A stretch of DNA of 8,680 bases from Patescibacteria group bacterium (GCA_018609185.1 JAHCSD010000002.1:1-8680); one strand, 5' to 3'; counted from the stretch's first letter, positions 1-5,788 are shown. Numbers and translations: made by a program. Notes: generated by a model from the sequence alone, not told the origin.

Positions 1-408
1 TGGGGTTCAAGAGGAAACCCCGGGTCTGCGGCACTGGGCGTGGTTATTTGCGATGGTAACGAAAATATTTTAAAAAGATACGGCGAGTATCTCGGAGAAA
101 AAACAAACAACGAAGCAGAATATCAGGCAGTTATTTTTGCGCTGAAGAAATTAAAACTTTTGATTGGGAAAAAGAATACCAAGCAAACTGAAGTTGAAGT
201 ACGGTCAGATAGTGAACTCCTTGTGAGTCAATTGAACGGGAAATACAAAATAAAAGAAGACCACATCGCAAAATTATTTATCGAAACCTGGAATCTTAAA
301 GTTGATTTTAGAGGAGTGCGATTTACCCATGTACGGCGAGAGGAAAACAAAGAAGCAGACCGGCTCGTTAATCAAGCATTGGACCAAGAGGCGTCGAAAC
401 TATTCTAG
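1..408 (+). CDS. RNase HI-family ribonuclease H (5' partial)
   Basis: Cleaves the RNA strand of RNA-DNA hybrids in the cytoplasm, for example primers and R-loops. The reading frame is open from base 1 and begins within the family's N-terminal motif (GSRGNPG), so the true start and the first catalytic Asp lie just upstream of the window; the ATG at 40 is internal. Visible active-site elements, numbered from the first in-window codon, are TNNEAEY with Glu40 (equivalent to E. coli E48), SDSELL with Asp70, and HVRREENKEADRLVN with His110 and Asp120. The Gly-Ser-Arg-Gly-Asn-Pro-Gly and NNEAEY style is that of the short RnhA-like proteins (about 130-150 residues) lacking the basic handle region of E. 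coli RNase HI, and the 135 residues seen fit that. The stop is followed 10 bases later by a palindromic terminator. Family assignment is confident; the exact cellular role is inferred. Confidence 0.9.
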   Translation, partial: WGSRGNPGSAALGVVICDGNENILKRYGEYLGEKTNNEAEYQAVIFALKKLKLLIGKKNTKQTEVEVRSDSELLVSQLNGKYKIKEDHIAKLFIETWNLKVDFRGVRFTHVRREENKEADRLVNQALDQEASKLF

Positions 409-418
409 AATAAATAAG

Positions 419-462
419 CAAAAATAAACGGCTAATTTGGCCAAATTAGCCGTTTATTTTTG
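419..462 (+). terminator. Palindromic, probably bidirectional terminator
   Basis: A perfect 44-base palindrome (22 bases per arm, centre TTGGCCAA) starts 10 bases after the RNase H stop. Its outer arms are A-rich on the left and T-rich on the right, so an A-tract/stem/T-tract Rho-independent terminator can be read on both strands. It separates the RNase H gene from the thioredoxin operon. Confidence 0.85.
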
Positions 463-471
463 TGTAGCGCC

Positions 472-500
472 TTGCCTTTTTTATCCACTTCTGTTACGGT
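472..500 (+). promoter_or_regulatory. Candidate promoter for the thioredoxin/CcdA operon
   Basis: TTGCCT (472-477), a 17-base spacer, then TACGGT (495-500) preceded by TGT, an extended -10 arrangement. The -10 hexamer is a weak match. Support comes from position directly after a terminator and from similar TGT-extended elements before rnpB and rpmF. Transcription would start near 507, just before the hairpin at 510-550. Confidence 0.4.
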
Positions 501-509
501 GGGCTGTAA

Positions 510-550
510 CCCCGAATAGTACAACCTTGATTCTAAGTTGTACCACGGGG
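510..550 (+). promoter_or_regulatory. 5' leader hairpin upstream of the thioredoxin gene
   Basis: An imperfect inverted repeat. GTACAACCTT (519-528) pairs with AAGTTGTAC (535-543) with one bulged C at 525, around a 6-base GATTCT loop. An outer CCCC (510-513) / GGGG (547-550) extends it across a small internal loop. No T-tract follows, so it is not a normal terminator. It would lie at the 5' end of the mRNA if the proposed promoter is right, and may protect the transcript or control it. Confidence 0.45.
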
Positions 551-590
551 CATGCCTTGTTATTTGACAAACTATACAGGAGGTACTCGA

Positions 591-1178
591 ATGAAGAGAT
601 TAACATGTTTGGTTGTTTTTGGTATGTTGGCCATTGGTGTGTTTGCCGCCTGTGGGGGAGGATCGAATGAGCCACAGGTAATGGAGACGCCTATTCCAAC
701 TCCAGTAGATGACGGCCCTAAAGTCGGTGTGATGCAAGGGGATCTTGCACCCGATTTCGTTTTTGTTGAAACGGTTAATGATCCGACCTTCACTGCTACA
801 AAACTTTCGGATCTTCGCGGGAAAGTCGTGCTCATAAATTTTTGGGCAAGCTGGTGCCCTGCGTGTGATAAAGAGATGCCGTCTCTTCAAGCGCTTTACG
901 AGCGATACCGAGATAAGGATTTTGTGATCCTTGGTGTAAATAGTCTTAGTCGAAACGAAACAAGAGAGAAATTGGTAAACTACATGCGAAACAAAGGCCT
1001 TACCTTTCCTTCGGTTGTAGATGCCTCGGGAGAAATAGACAGAACGTATCATATACCAGGGCTCCCCGCAACATTTATCCTTGATAAAAATGGAGTTATC
1101 GTTCATGTGTTGTTTGGGTCTCGAGACTGGTATCTACCAGGATTTAATGTAGAGATTGAGCGACTTCTGTCAGAATAA
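591..1178 (+). CDS. TlpA/ResA-like thioredoxin-fold lipoprotein
   Basis: A membrane-anchored thiol-disulfide oxidoreductase acting outside the cytoplasmic membrane, 195 residues. The ATG at 591 is chosen over upstream in-frame codons because AGGAGG (578-583) sits 7 bases before it and the protein then begins with a proper lipoprotein signal: MKRLTC, a hydrophobic core, and a VFAAC lipobox with Cys21 as the probable lipidated residue. Residues about 22-50 are a Gly/Pro-rich linker. The thioredoxin domain covers about 51-195, with APDF near its start, the active site WCPAC (Cys89, Cys92), and the cis-proline loop GLPATF (Pro159). The AhpC-TSA/Redoxin subfamily is also consistent. The CcdA-type gene 24 bases downstream, probably in the same operon, suggests it is kept reduced by CcdA and reduces secreted or surface disulfides. 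The substrate cannot be told from sequence. Confidence 0.92.
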   Translation: MKRLTCLVVFGMLAIGVFAACGGGSNEPQVMETPIPTPVDDGPKVGVMQGDLAPDFVFVETVNDPTFTATKLSDLRGKVVLINFWASWCPACDKEMPSLQALYERYRDKDFVILGVNSLSRNETREKLVNYMRNKGLTFPSVVDASGEIDRTYHIPGLPATFILDKNGVIVHVLFGSRDWYLPGFNVEIERLLSE

Positions 1179-1202
1179 TTATCCGGTGGATGGTGGTGAG
1201 TT

Positions 1203-1922
1203 ATGTTTGATAATAATGTAAGTATAATTGCTGCATTTGTTGCAGGGTTTCTGCTTTTTTTTACTCCGTGTGTATTGCCGCTTATTCCTGCCTATCTTGG
1301 ATATATAAGCGGCATTTCTTTTAGCGAGTCGAAGAGCCAAGATCGTTTGAAGGTTGTGAGACATGCATTATTTTTCGTCCTTGGCTTTTCTTTGGTGTTT
1401 GTGGTTCTGGGGGCTTCAGTCGGTTTTGTAGGATTTGTCGTTACCGACAAGATCACATTCCTTCGGTATGTCTTTGGTGGTTTGCTCATCGTGTTTGGTC
1501 TTTTCATGATAGGGATTCTTAAGATTCCGTTTCTCATGCGCGAGTGGAGAATTCCGGATTTCGCAGGAAAGAAAGTGAGCTATTTCCGAAGTCTGTTCGT
1601 AGGAATCGCCTTTGCACTGGCGTGGACTCCGTGTATTGGACCCGTGCTTGGCGCGATACTGACATTTGCGTATCAATCAGACACCGCCTTTAAAGGCGCA
1701 TTACTTCTTTCGGTATTTTCGTTGGGTCTTGGAATCCCGTTTCTCATAAGTGCATTCTTTATCGAGCGAATCCTTGGGCTCTTTAAGAAACTTAAGAAAT
1801 ACACCAGAATCATCGAAGTGTTCACCGGATCATTTCTTGTCTTTTTGGGTGTTCTTGTAATGACAAATTATTTCGAGAAACTCAACAGTATGCTGCCCTA
1901 TTCAGACTTTTCATGGTTTTAA
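1203..1922 (+). CDS. ccdA: CcdA-type cytochrome c biogenesis / thiol-disulfide transport protein
   Basis: A polytopic membrane protein (239 residues, the usual length for CcdA) that passes electrons from cytoplasmic thioredoxin to extracytoplasmic thioredoxin-like proteins. It corresponds to the central domain of DsbD. The two hallmark membrane-embedded cysteines lie in FFTPCVLPLIP (Cys23) and AWTPCIGPVLG (Cys144), in the expected first and fourth of six hydrophobic segments (about 6-30, 54-80, 86-108, 128-156, 163-187, 203-224). The start ATG at 1203 is preceded by a GGTGGTGAG purine-rich stretch, an acceptable ribosome site. It follows the TlpA-like gene by 24 bases and is closed by a terminator, so the two form a self-contained redox pair. 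No cytochrome c or other cytochrome-maturation gene is seen here, so general disulfide reduction is as likely as haem attachment. Confidence 0.93.
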   Translation: MFDNNVSIIAAFVAGFLLFFTPCVLPLIPAYLGYISGISFSESKSQDRLKVVRHALFFVLGFSLVFVVLGASVGFVGFVVTDKITFLRYVFGGLLIVFGLFMIGILKIPFLMREWRIPDFAGKKVSYFRSLFVGIAFALAWTPCIGPVLGAILTFAYQSDTAFKGALLLSVFSLGLGIPFLISAFFIERILGLFKKLKKYTRIIEVFTGSFLVFLGVLVMTNYFEKLNSMLPYSDFSWF

Positions 1923-1953
1923 ACCCCTGCTATAATCGTAGGGGTTTTTCTTT
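1921..1953 (+). terminator. Rho-independent terminator after ccdA
   Basis: AAACCCCT (1921-1928) pairs with AGGGGTTT (1940-1947), with a G-U and a C-G pair possible inside, and is followed by a T-rich run (TTTTTCTTTTTTT). It overlaps the ccdA stop codon by two bases and ends the redox operon. Confidence 0.9.
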
Positions 1954-1972
1954 TTTTCGATTCGTGTATACT
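1945..1972 (+). promoter_or_regulatory. Weak candidate promoter for the 129-residue orphan gene
   Basis: A TATACT -10 element (1967-1972) preceded directly by TG, with only a poor T-rich -35 (TTTTTC, 1945-1950) inside the terminator tail. Transcription would start near 1979, leaving a leader of about 30 bases with a ribosome site. The gene lies between two terminators, so a promoter is expected about here. Confidence 0.35.
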
Positions 1973-2008
1973 GAGGGTATTCGAGATCTTTGAGAGAGGT
2001 GGCTACTA

Positions 2009-2398
2009 GTGAGTGGAGATCATTTGTTTGCGCGCTCAGACCCTGAAGATATACGGGAATGTAATTCTTGCGAGATTAAGGAGATAGCAGATTGGCTGGG
2101 TGCAAAATATTCAGAGGATCAAGAGAAGTCTCGGGTCATTATCGATAAAGACCTGGACAGGCGGCTCACAATTGTTGTTTTGAAAGTATTACCCAATATG
2201 CTTCAGATTTTTGCGGCGCGTCCCGGGGCAACTTCAGATATACTCATCACGCTTTCGAATGTTAACCATTTTACCTTTCAGAGACTGGAGCTGGACTTCG
2301 GAGACAGTAAAGAAGAAATCAGGCAAGTCATTTTCAGAAACGCTAAGGGAGTTCAGATAATCATAGACGACAGCGGAGGCATTGCTCTTTCTGGATAA
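2009..2398 (+). CDS. Hypothetical 129-residue protein, family not recognised
   Basis: I do not recognise this protein. The start is GTG at 2009, chosen because AGAGGTGG (1995-2002) ends 6 bases before it. No signal peptide or membrane segment is seen, so it is probably cytoplasmic. Residues about 1-35 are polar and carry the only two cysteines, as CNSC (Cys18, Cys21). A predicted helix (about 22-31) and a run of alternating hydrophobic strands follow (RVIID, LTIVVLKVL, LQIFAA, DILITL, FTFQRLELDF), then an amphipathic helix (about 99-110) and a last strand pair (VQIII, GIALS). This suggests a small compact alpha/beta domain. It has its own terminator, and probably its own promoter, between the redox pair and rnpB, so co-function with either neighbour is not implied. 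A lone CxxC could be a redox or metal site, but two cysteines alone do not show it. Confidence 0.75.
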   Translation: MSGDHLFARSDPEDIRECNSCEIKEIADWLGAKYSEDQEKSRVIIDKDLDRRLTIVVLKVLPNMLQIFAARPGATSDILITLSNVNHFTFQRLELDFGDSKEEIRQVIFRNAKGVQIIIDDSGGIALSG

Positions 2399-2424
2399 AA
2401 ATCCTATCTTTGATAGGATTTTTT
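2397..2424 (+). terminator. Rho-independent terminator after the orphan gene
   Basis: AAAAATCCTATC (2397-2408) and GATAGGATTTTT (2412-2423) form a perfect 12-bp stem with a TTT loop and a T-tract at the 3' arm. It begins within the stop codon and ends one base before the rnpB -35 element. Confidence 0.92.
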
Positions 2425-2425
2425 G

Positions 2426-2454
2426 TTGACTGCACATTCTAAATATGTTATTAT
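2426..2454 (+). promoter_or_regulatory. rnpB promoter
   Basis: TTGACT (2426-2431), a 17-base spacer, then TATTAT (2449-2454) with an upstream TGT (2446-2448), making an extended -10. Each hexamer differs from consensus at one position. The predicted start, about 2459-2461, coincides with the first base of the RNase P RNA P1 helix, a good independent check. This is the strongest promoter in the window, as expected for a stable RNA. Confidence 0.88.
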
Positions 2455-2458
2455 AGTA

Positions 2459-2975
2459 TTGCCTTAGTAAGTCGGGTGATCGCCCTTCGATTCGCTTCGC
2501 TCTCTCAGGGTAAACTCTCTATATCCATCATCGGATTTGAGGTGCTTGCCCCGAGCGAGATGCGGAGCATTGAGTCGAGGGGAGGAAAGTCCGAACACCG
2601 TTTTCTGCGATTGCAGAATTCACGGGAAGCCGTTAACGACGGCCAGATATAATCTCGTCCTGTTCTTTCACTTTTTTCGTTTTGGCGAGGGAAGTCTAGG
2701 GAAAGTGCCACAGAGACAATACAGCTAAACGTCACAGGGTTATCCCTAAAGGGTAAGTCAGTGGTAGAAGCGATAGGTGAAAAGTAGAAGAGTAAGATCT
2801 TCTTCCTGGCCATGGCAACATGGTCGGGTGGTAAACCCTTCCCGGTGCAAGAGCAAAGCCCACACGGGTTACAAGTAGCTCGCATGAGCCACGAGAGCAA
2901 TCTCGGGCCCAGATAGATGATCACACTTGTCCAAAAGACAAGAACAGAATTCGGCTTACAGATTTACTAAGGCAA
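2459..2975 (+). ncRNA. rnpB: RNase P RNA (bacterial type A-like, atypical)
   Basis: The catalytic RNA that removes 5' leaders from pre-tRNAs. The ends are set by P1: 2459-2473 pairs with 2961-2975 over 15 bp with one G-U. P2 is GTGATC (2476-2481)/GATCAC (2919-2924). P4 is AAG-U-CCGAA (2587-2595)/TTCGGCTT (2950-2957) with the universal bulged U at 2590. The signatures GAGGAAAGTCC (2582-2592), GGTGAAAAG, GGTAAACCC with GGTGCAAGAGCAAA, and AGATAGATGATCAC match the family core. P13 (2786-2803), P14 (2810-2823, GCAA loop) and P18 (2892-2905, GCAA loop) fold cleanly. About 517 bases is longer than E. coli (377), largely because P3 (2483-2582) is a long arm. P15 (2857-2870) is a 5-bp stem with an ACAC loop and no GGU. 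A small hairpin at 2926-2942 lies where P19 occurs in some lineages. No protein-coding gene is credible inside. Confidence 0.95.
2483..2582 (+). repeat. Long imperfect inverted repeat forming the rnpB P3 arm (REP-like)
   Basis: 2483-2517 pairs with 2539-2582. CCCTTCGATTC pairs with GAGTCGAGGGG, GCTTCGC (2494-2500) with GCGGAGC (2562-2568), and CTCTCAGGGTAAACTC partly with GAGGTGCTTGCCCCGAG, around a loop of about 21 bases. The left arm, CCCTTCGA...CTCAGGG (2483-2510), resembles the dispersed CCTTCGACTCGCTTCGCTC...CAGG palindromes that I recall from several bacterial genomes. That resemblance is from memory and unchecked. Confidence 0.6.
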
Positions 2976-3010
2976 CAAAAAAGATCTAGAATCAGTCTAG
3001 ATCTTTTTTG
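2976..3010 (+). terminator. rnpB Rho-independent terminator
   Basis: A perfect 15-bp stem (2976-2990 with 2996-3010) around an ATCAG loop, with A-tract and T-tract arms. It starts immediately after the last base of P1 and may act on both strands. Confidence 0.93.
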
Positions 3011-3014
3011 CTGC

Positions 3015-3042
3015 TTGATTTCAGCGGAAATTCCGCTACAAT
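3015..3042 (+). promoter_or_regulatory. Promoter of the glycan cluster with a palindrome in its spacer
   Basis: TTGATT (3015-3020), a 16-base spacer, then TACAAT (3037-3042). The inverted repeat AGCGGAA-A-TTCCGCT (3023-3037) fills the spacer and touches the -10 element, a classic place for a repressor site. The predicted transcription start (about 3048-3050) falls on the ATG at 3049, so the mRNA may be leaderless; only a weak AAAGG precedes the ATG. Confidence 0.6.
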
Positions 3043-3048
3043 AAAGGC

Positions 3049-4470
3049 ATGAAGAAAACCGATCTCCTTTTTGCAATATTACTTGTACCACTCGATTTTT
3101 TGATGCTTGCGGCAGCCGGCCTTGCTGCATATTTTTTGCGTCTGACCCCGATGATGCGTGGAATTTGGCCCGTACTTTTTGAAGAAGAACTTCCTCTAAG
3201 CCGCTATTTTTTATTGCTTCTTTTTGCCGCCGTTACTTGGATTGGCATTTTTGCGCTTTCGGGTCTCTATCGTATAAAACAGCGGAAGCTTCCCGAAGAA
3301 ATGTTCCAGGTAGTGATTGCGGCTTCTCTTGGCGCAATGACGATGGTGCTCGTGATGTTTTTCCGAAACGAGATTTTTAACTCTCGTTTTATTGTGATTG
3401 CCGCATGGGCGTTTTCCATCTTGTTTGTTGTTTCCGGAAGAATATTCTCGAGGCTCCTTAAAAGTTTTTTAGTGAGTAAATTTGATTTAGGGGTTCACAA
3501 GGTATTGATGGTGGGAGACGACAAGGTAAGCGAACGCATTATCCAGGAATTCGAAGATAAAAAAGGCCTTGGGCTTCGGGTGTTTGAGCATATTCCTACG
3601 ATTGATATGGAAGCGATAGAAAAGGCAGTGTCCAATCCCAAAGTTGAAGAAGTTATGCTTTCCTCGTTTGAATATCCAAAAGAGCAAATTATAGATTTGG
3701 TGAATTTTTGCCATGAGAACAATCTTACCTTTAGATTTGCGCCAAATATATTTCACACGATTACGGCAAACACGGAAATCGACGCTCTGGGCGGGGTGCC
3801 CCTTGTTGAAATAAAGCGCACAAAACTTGATGGGTGGGGTAGGGTGGTGAAAAGAGCTTTAGACATTATGGATGCTGCAGCAGGTATTATTATCTTTACA
3901 CCCCTTGCCGCCATTATTGCGATTATTATTAAATTAGATTCCCCGGGCCCTGTCATTTATAAAAACAGACGCGTGGGGCCTGACGGACATTTTGACGTAT
4001 ACAAATTTCGAAGTATGAAGCGGGAGTATTGCACGGGTGAAGAATATGACAACCAAGGAGAAGCCTCAAAGTTTGAAGATGAAGTTGTCAAGGAGTTTAA
4101 CCAACGAAGGGGGCCCGTATTCAAGGTTCTTAACGATCCTCGAAGGACGCGCGTAGGCCGTTGGCTTGAGCGGACAAGCCTTGATGAATTGCCTCAGTTT
4201 TTTAATGTGCTTCGCGGAGAGATGAGCCTCGTGGGTCCGAGGCCCCACATGCCGAAAGAAGTGGCCGGCTATAGCCGTCACCATAAACGCGTTTTTAACG
4301 TAAAGCCGGGAATGACGGGCCTTCCACAGATTTCCGGGAGGTCGGATTTGGAATTTGATGAAGAAGTACGGCTCGATACATATTATATTGAGAACTGGTC
4401 GTTGGTGCTTGACCTTATAATTATCGCCAAGACTCCTTTTACGCTTTTATTTAGAAAACATCGTCAGTAA
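3049..4470 (+). CDS. Polyprenyl-phosphate sugar-1-phosphate transferase (WbaP/WcaJ-like)
   Basis: An initiating enzyme of surface glycan synthesis: it transfers a sugar-1-phosphate from a nucleotide sugar to the membrane polyprenyl phosphate. At 473 residues it has the full architecture of the exopolysaccharide glycosylphosphotransferase family. Four N-terminal membrane segments (about 7-30, 53-74, 85-105, 113-131) are followed by a soluble nucleotide-binding-like middle domain (about 148-250) and the Bac_transf catalytic domain (about 266-473). The catalytic part starts with a hydrophobic re-entrant helix (RALDIMDAAAGIIIF...) ending in DSPGPVIY, then KFRSM (319-323), the SLDELPQF motif with the Asp379-Glu380 catalytic pair, LRGEMSLVGPRP (388-399) and KPGMTGLPQISGRS. 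It is preceded by its own promoter and begins the cluster that continues with two glycosyltransferases and a flippase. The sugar used cannot be deduced safely. Confidence 0.93.
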   Translation: MKKTDLLFAILLVPLDFLMLAAAGLAAYFLRLTPMMRGIWPVLFEEELPLSRYFLLLLFAAVTWIGIFALSGLYRIKQRKLPEEMFQVVIAASLGAMTMVLVMFFRNEIFNSRFIVIAAWAFSILFVVSGRIFSRLLKSFLVSKFDLGVHKVLMVGDDKVSERIIQEFEDKKGLGLRVFEHIPTIDMEAIEKAVSNPKVEEVMLSSFEYPKEQIIDLVNFCHENNLTFRFAPNIFHTITANTEIDALGGVPLVEIKRTKLDGWGRVVKRALDIMDAAAGIIIFTPLAAIIAIIIKLDSPGPVIYKNRRVGPDGHFDVYKFRSMKREYCTGEEYDNQGEASKFEDEVVKEFNQRRGPVFKVLNDPRRTRVGRWLERTSLDELPQFFNVLRGEMSLVGPRPHMPKEVAGYSRHHKRVFNVKPGMTGLPQISGRSDLEFDEEVRLDTYYIENWSLVLDLIIIAKTPFTLLFRKHRQ

Positions 4471-4607
4471 GGGCTTGGCCCAAGAGCCTGTCGGAGGCAG
4501 GCGATTGGCTGCCAAACCTTACCCCGTTAGATGAGCAAGCTTACGAGCTCTATCTAACGGGGTGCTCGATTTTCTAACCGCTCGCGTGACTCGCGGGCAA
4601 AATCGGC
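4471..4607 (+). repeat. Hairpin-rich intergenic region inside the glycan cluster
   Basis: 137 bases without a gene, made almost entirely of inverted repeats. CTTGG-C-CCAAG lies at 4474-4484. GCCTG/CAGGC lies at 4486-4502. CCCCGTTAGAT (4522-4532) pairs perfectly with ATCTAACGGGG (4552-4562), with a further GAGC/GCTC inside. A compound hairpin at 4567-4605 pairs CGATTTT with AAAATCG and GCTCGCG with CGCGGGC around TGACT. None has a usual T-tract after it. The last ends 2 bases before the next start codon. No convincing promoter is seen. Confidence 0.7.
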
Positions 4608-5741
4608 ATGAGAATAGCACTTGTACACGACTATCTGAATCAATATGGGGGAGCTGAACGGGTCCTCGAAGTTTTTTCTGAACTATTCCCGGAAGCCCCC
4701 ATTTATACACTTTTTTATGATGAAAAATTGACGAGAGGCGCCTTTTCGGGAAAAGACATTCGCACTTCTTTTCTTCAGAAAATCCCTTTTTCCAGGAAAT
4801 ACCATCAGGTGTTTCCCGTGCTTATGCCGATAGCTGCGGAGTCTCTTGACTTTTCTTCGTATGATGTAGTTCTTTCAGACTCTGCCAGCTTTGCAAAAGG
4901 CATTATTACCAAGCCCTCGACTATGCATATTTGCTATCTTCATACGCTCCTTCGCTACGCCTGGGATAAAAGCCACGAGTATCTTTCCGAATTTCCTATG
5001 CCAAGGATTATGAAAGCGTTTGCCCCGTTTGTGCTCACGTATCTTCGGATGTGGGATAAAGACGCCTCAACCCGGCCCGATGCGTATCTTACCAATTCGC
5101 ATTTTGTGCGTTCCCGAATTCAGAAATATTATGGAGTAGATGCCGAGGTAATTCATCCCTCGGTAGACACTAAACTATTTAACGGAGAAGTGAGTCCGAG
5201 CGAAAGTAATTCGGAAGACTACTTTCTCATGGTGGGAAGGCTTACTCCCTATAAACGCTTTAATCTCGCGATCGAAGTATTCAATACGTTAGGCTGGAAA
5301 CTTAAAATTATCGGAGATGGCCCCGAAAAGAAACGGTTGCAGAGGATGGCGAAAAACAATATTGAATTTCTGGGAACCGCGGGAGACGAAACATTGAGGG
5401 AACAGTATGCAGGATCTCGGGCTGTGGTATTCCCCCAGGAAGAAGATTTCGGAATCGTACCTCTTGAGGCTATGGCTTCCGGGAAACCCGTTATTGCGTT
5501 TCATGCCGGTGGGGCGCTCGAGAGCGTACGCGAAGGAGAGACGGGAGTGTTTTTCAATGAACCCACTGCCGAATCGTTAGAACGTGCCCTCCGGGAATTT
5601 GATCCGAATACATTCGACAGCGACAAAATCAAAGAACATGCGAGAACGTTTGACAAAGAAGTGTTTAAAACTCGGATAAAAGAGTTTGTGGAAGAAGCAT
5701 ACAAGGATTTTCAAAACGATCGATCAATGCAAGGAGGTTGA
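4608..5741 (+). CDS. GT4-family glycosyltransferase (WbaZ-like)
   Basis: A cytoplasmic-face, GT-B fold retaining glycosyltransferase, 377 residues, that adds a sugar to a lipid-linked intermediate. The N-terminal half opens with MRIALVHDYLNQYGGAERV, the glycine-rich acceptor-side loop (GGAER, 14-18). The C-terminal Rossmann half has FLMVGRLTPYKRFNLAI (Arg211 and Lys216, the phosphate-binding pair), IIGDGP (235-239), and the EX7E motif EDFGIVPLEAMASG (Glu279, Glu287) followed by GKPVIAF and a glycine-rich GGALE. The overall pattern resembles WbaZ-type mannosyltransferases, but the donor sugar is inferred only loosely. The ATG at 4608 matches the family N-terminus; no Shine-Dalgarno is visible and a strong hairpin lies directly upstream. 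Its last codons include AAGGAGG and the stop codon, both inside the next intercistronic stem. Confidence 0.92.
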   Translation: MRIALVHDYLNQYGGAERVLEVFSELFPEAPIYTLFYDEKLTRGAFSGKDIRTSFLQKIPFSRKYHQVFPVLMPIAAESLDFSSYDVVLSDSASFAKGIITKPSTMHICYLHTLLRYAWDKSHEYLSEFPMPRIMKAFAPFVLTYLRMWDKDASTRPDAYLTNSHFVRSRIQKYYGVDAEVIHPSVDTKLFNGEVSPSESNSEDYFLMVGRLTPYKRFNLAIEVFNTLGWKLKIIGDGPEKKRLQRMAKNNIEFLGTAGDETLREQYAGSRAVVFPQEEDFGIVPLEAMASGKPVIAFHAGGALESVREGETGVFFNEPTAESLERALREFDPNTFDSDKIKEHARTFDKEVFKTRIKEFVEEAYKDFQNDRSMQGG

Positions 5742-5765
5742 ACTTCTCGGGGAAGTTCAACCTCC
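5733..5765 (+). repeat. Perfect stem spanning the stop codon between the two glycosyltransferases
   Basis: GGAGGTTGAACTT (5733-5745) and AAGTTCAACCTCC (5753-5765) are perfect reverse complements, with a 14th C-G pair possible inside. The stem contains the TGA stop (5739-5741) and hides the GGAGG of AAGGAGG (5731-5737) against CCTCC. No T-tract follows on either strand, so it does not look like a terminator. Confidence 0.85.
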
Positions 5766-5788
5766 CCAAATTGGCACAATTCGTTTAC

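Noticed and set aside
564..569. TTGACA as a -35 element before the thioredoxin gene
   Set aside because: A -10 at the right distance would overlap the start codon and the sequence there does not match, while the good ribosome site requires a leader.
437..670. An open reading frame of 77 codons overlapping the start of the thioredoxin gene
   Set aside because: It begins inside the terminator palindrome and overlaps the signal peptide region in another frame, with no ribosome site.
600..1106. A minus-strand open frame of 168 codons opposite the thioredoxin gene
   Set aside because: Opposite-strand shadow of a gene with intact active-site motifs; no start signals and no family pattern.
2505..2924. 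Open reading frames on both strands across 2505-2924
   Set aside because: They lie inside the RNase P RNA, whose paired helices and conserved core explain the sequence. They have no ribosome site and no recognisable protein pattern.
4522..4562. Strong hairpin as a transcription terminator after the sugar transferase
   Set aside because: The stem is perfect but no T-tract follows, so it is reported as a structured repeat and not as a terminator.
5738..5788. TTG at 5738 as the start of the second glycosyltransferase
   Set aside because: The ribosome site would touch the start codon with no spacing, the segment lies in a strong stem, and the added residues do not fit the family N-terminus.
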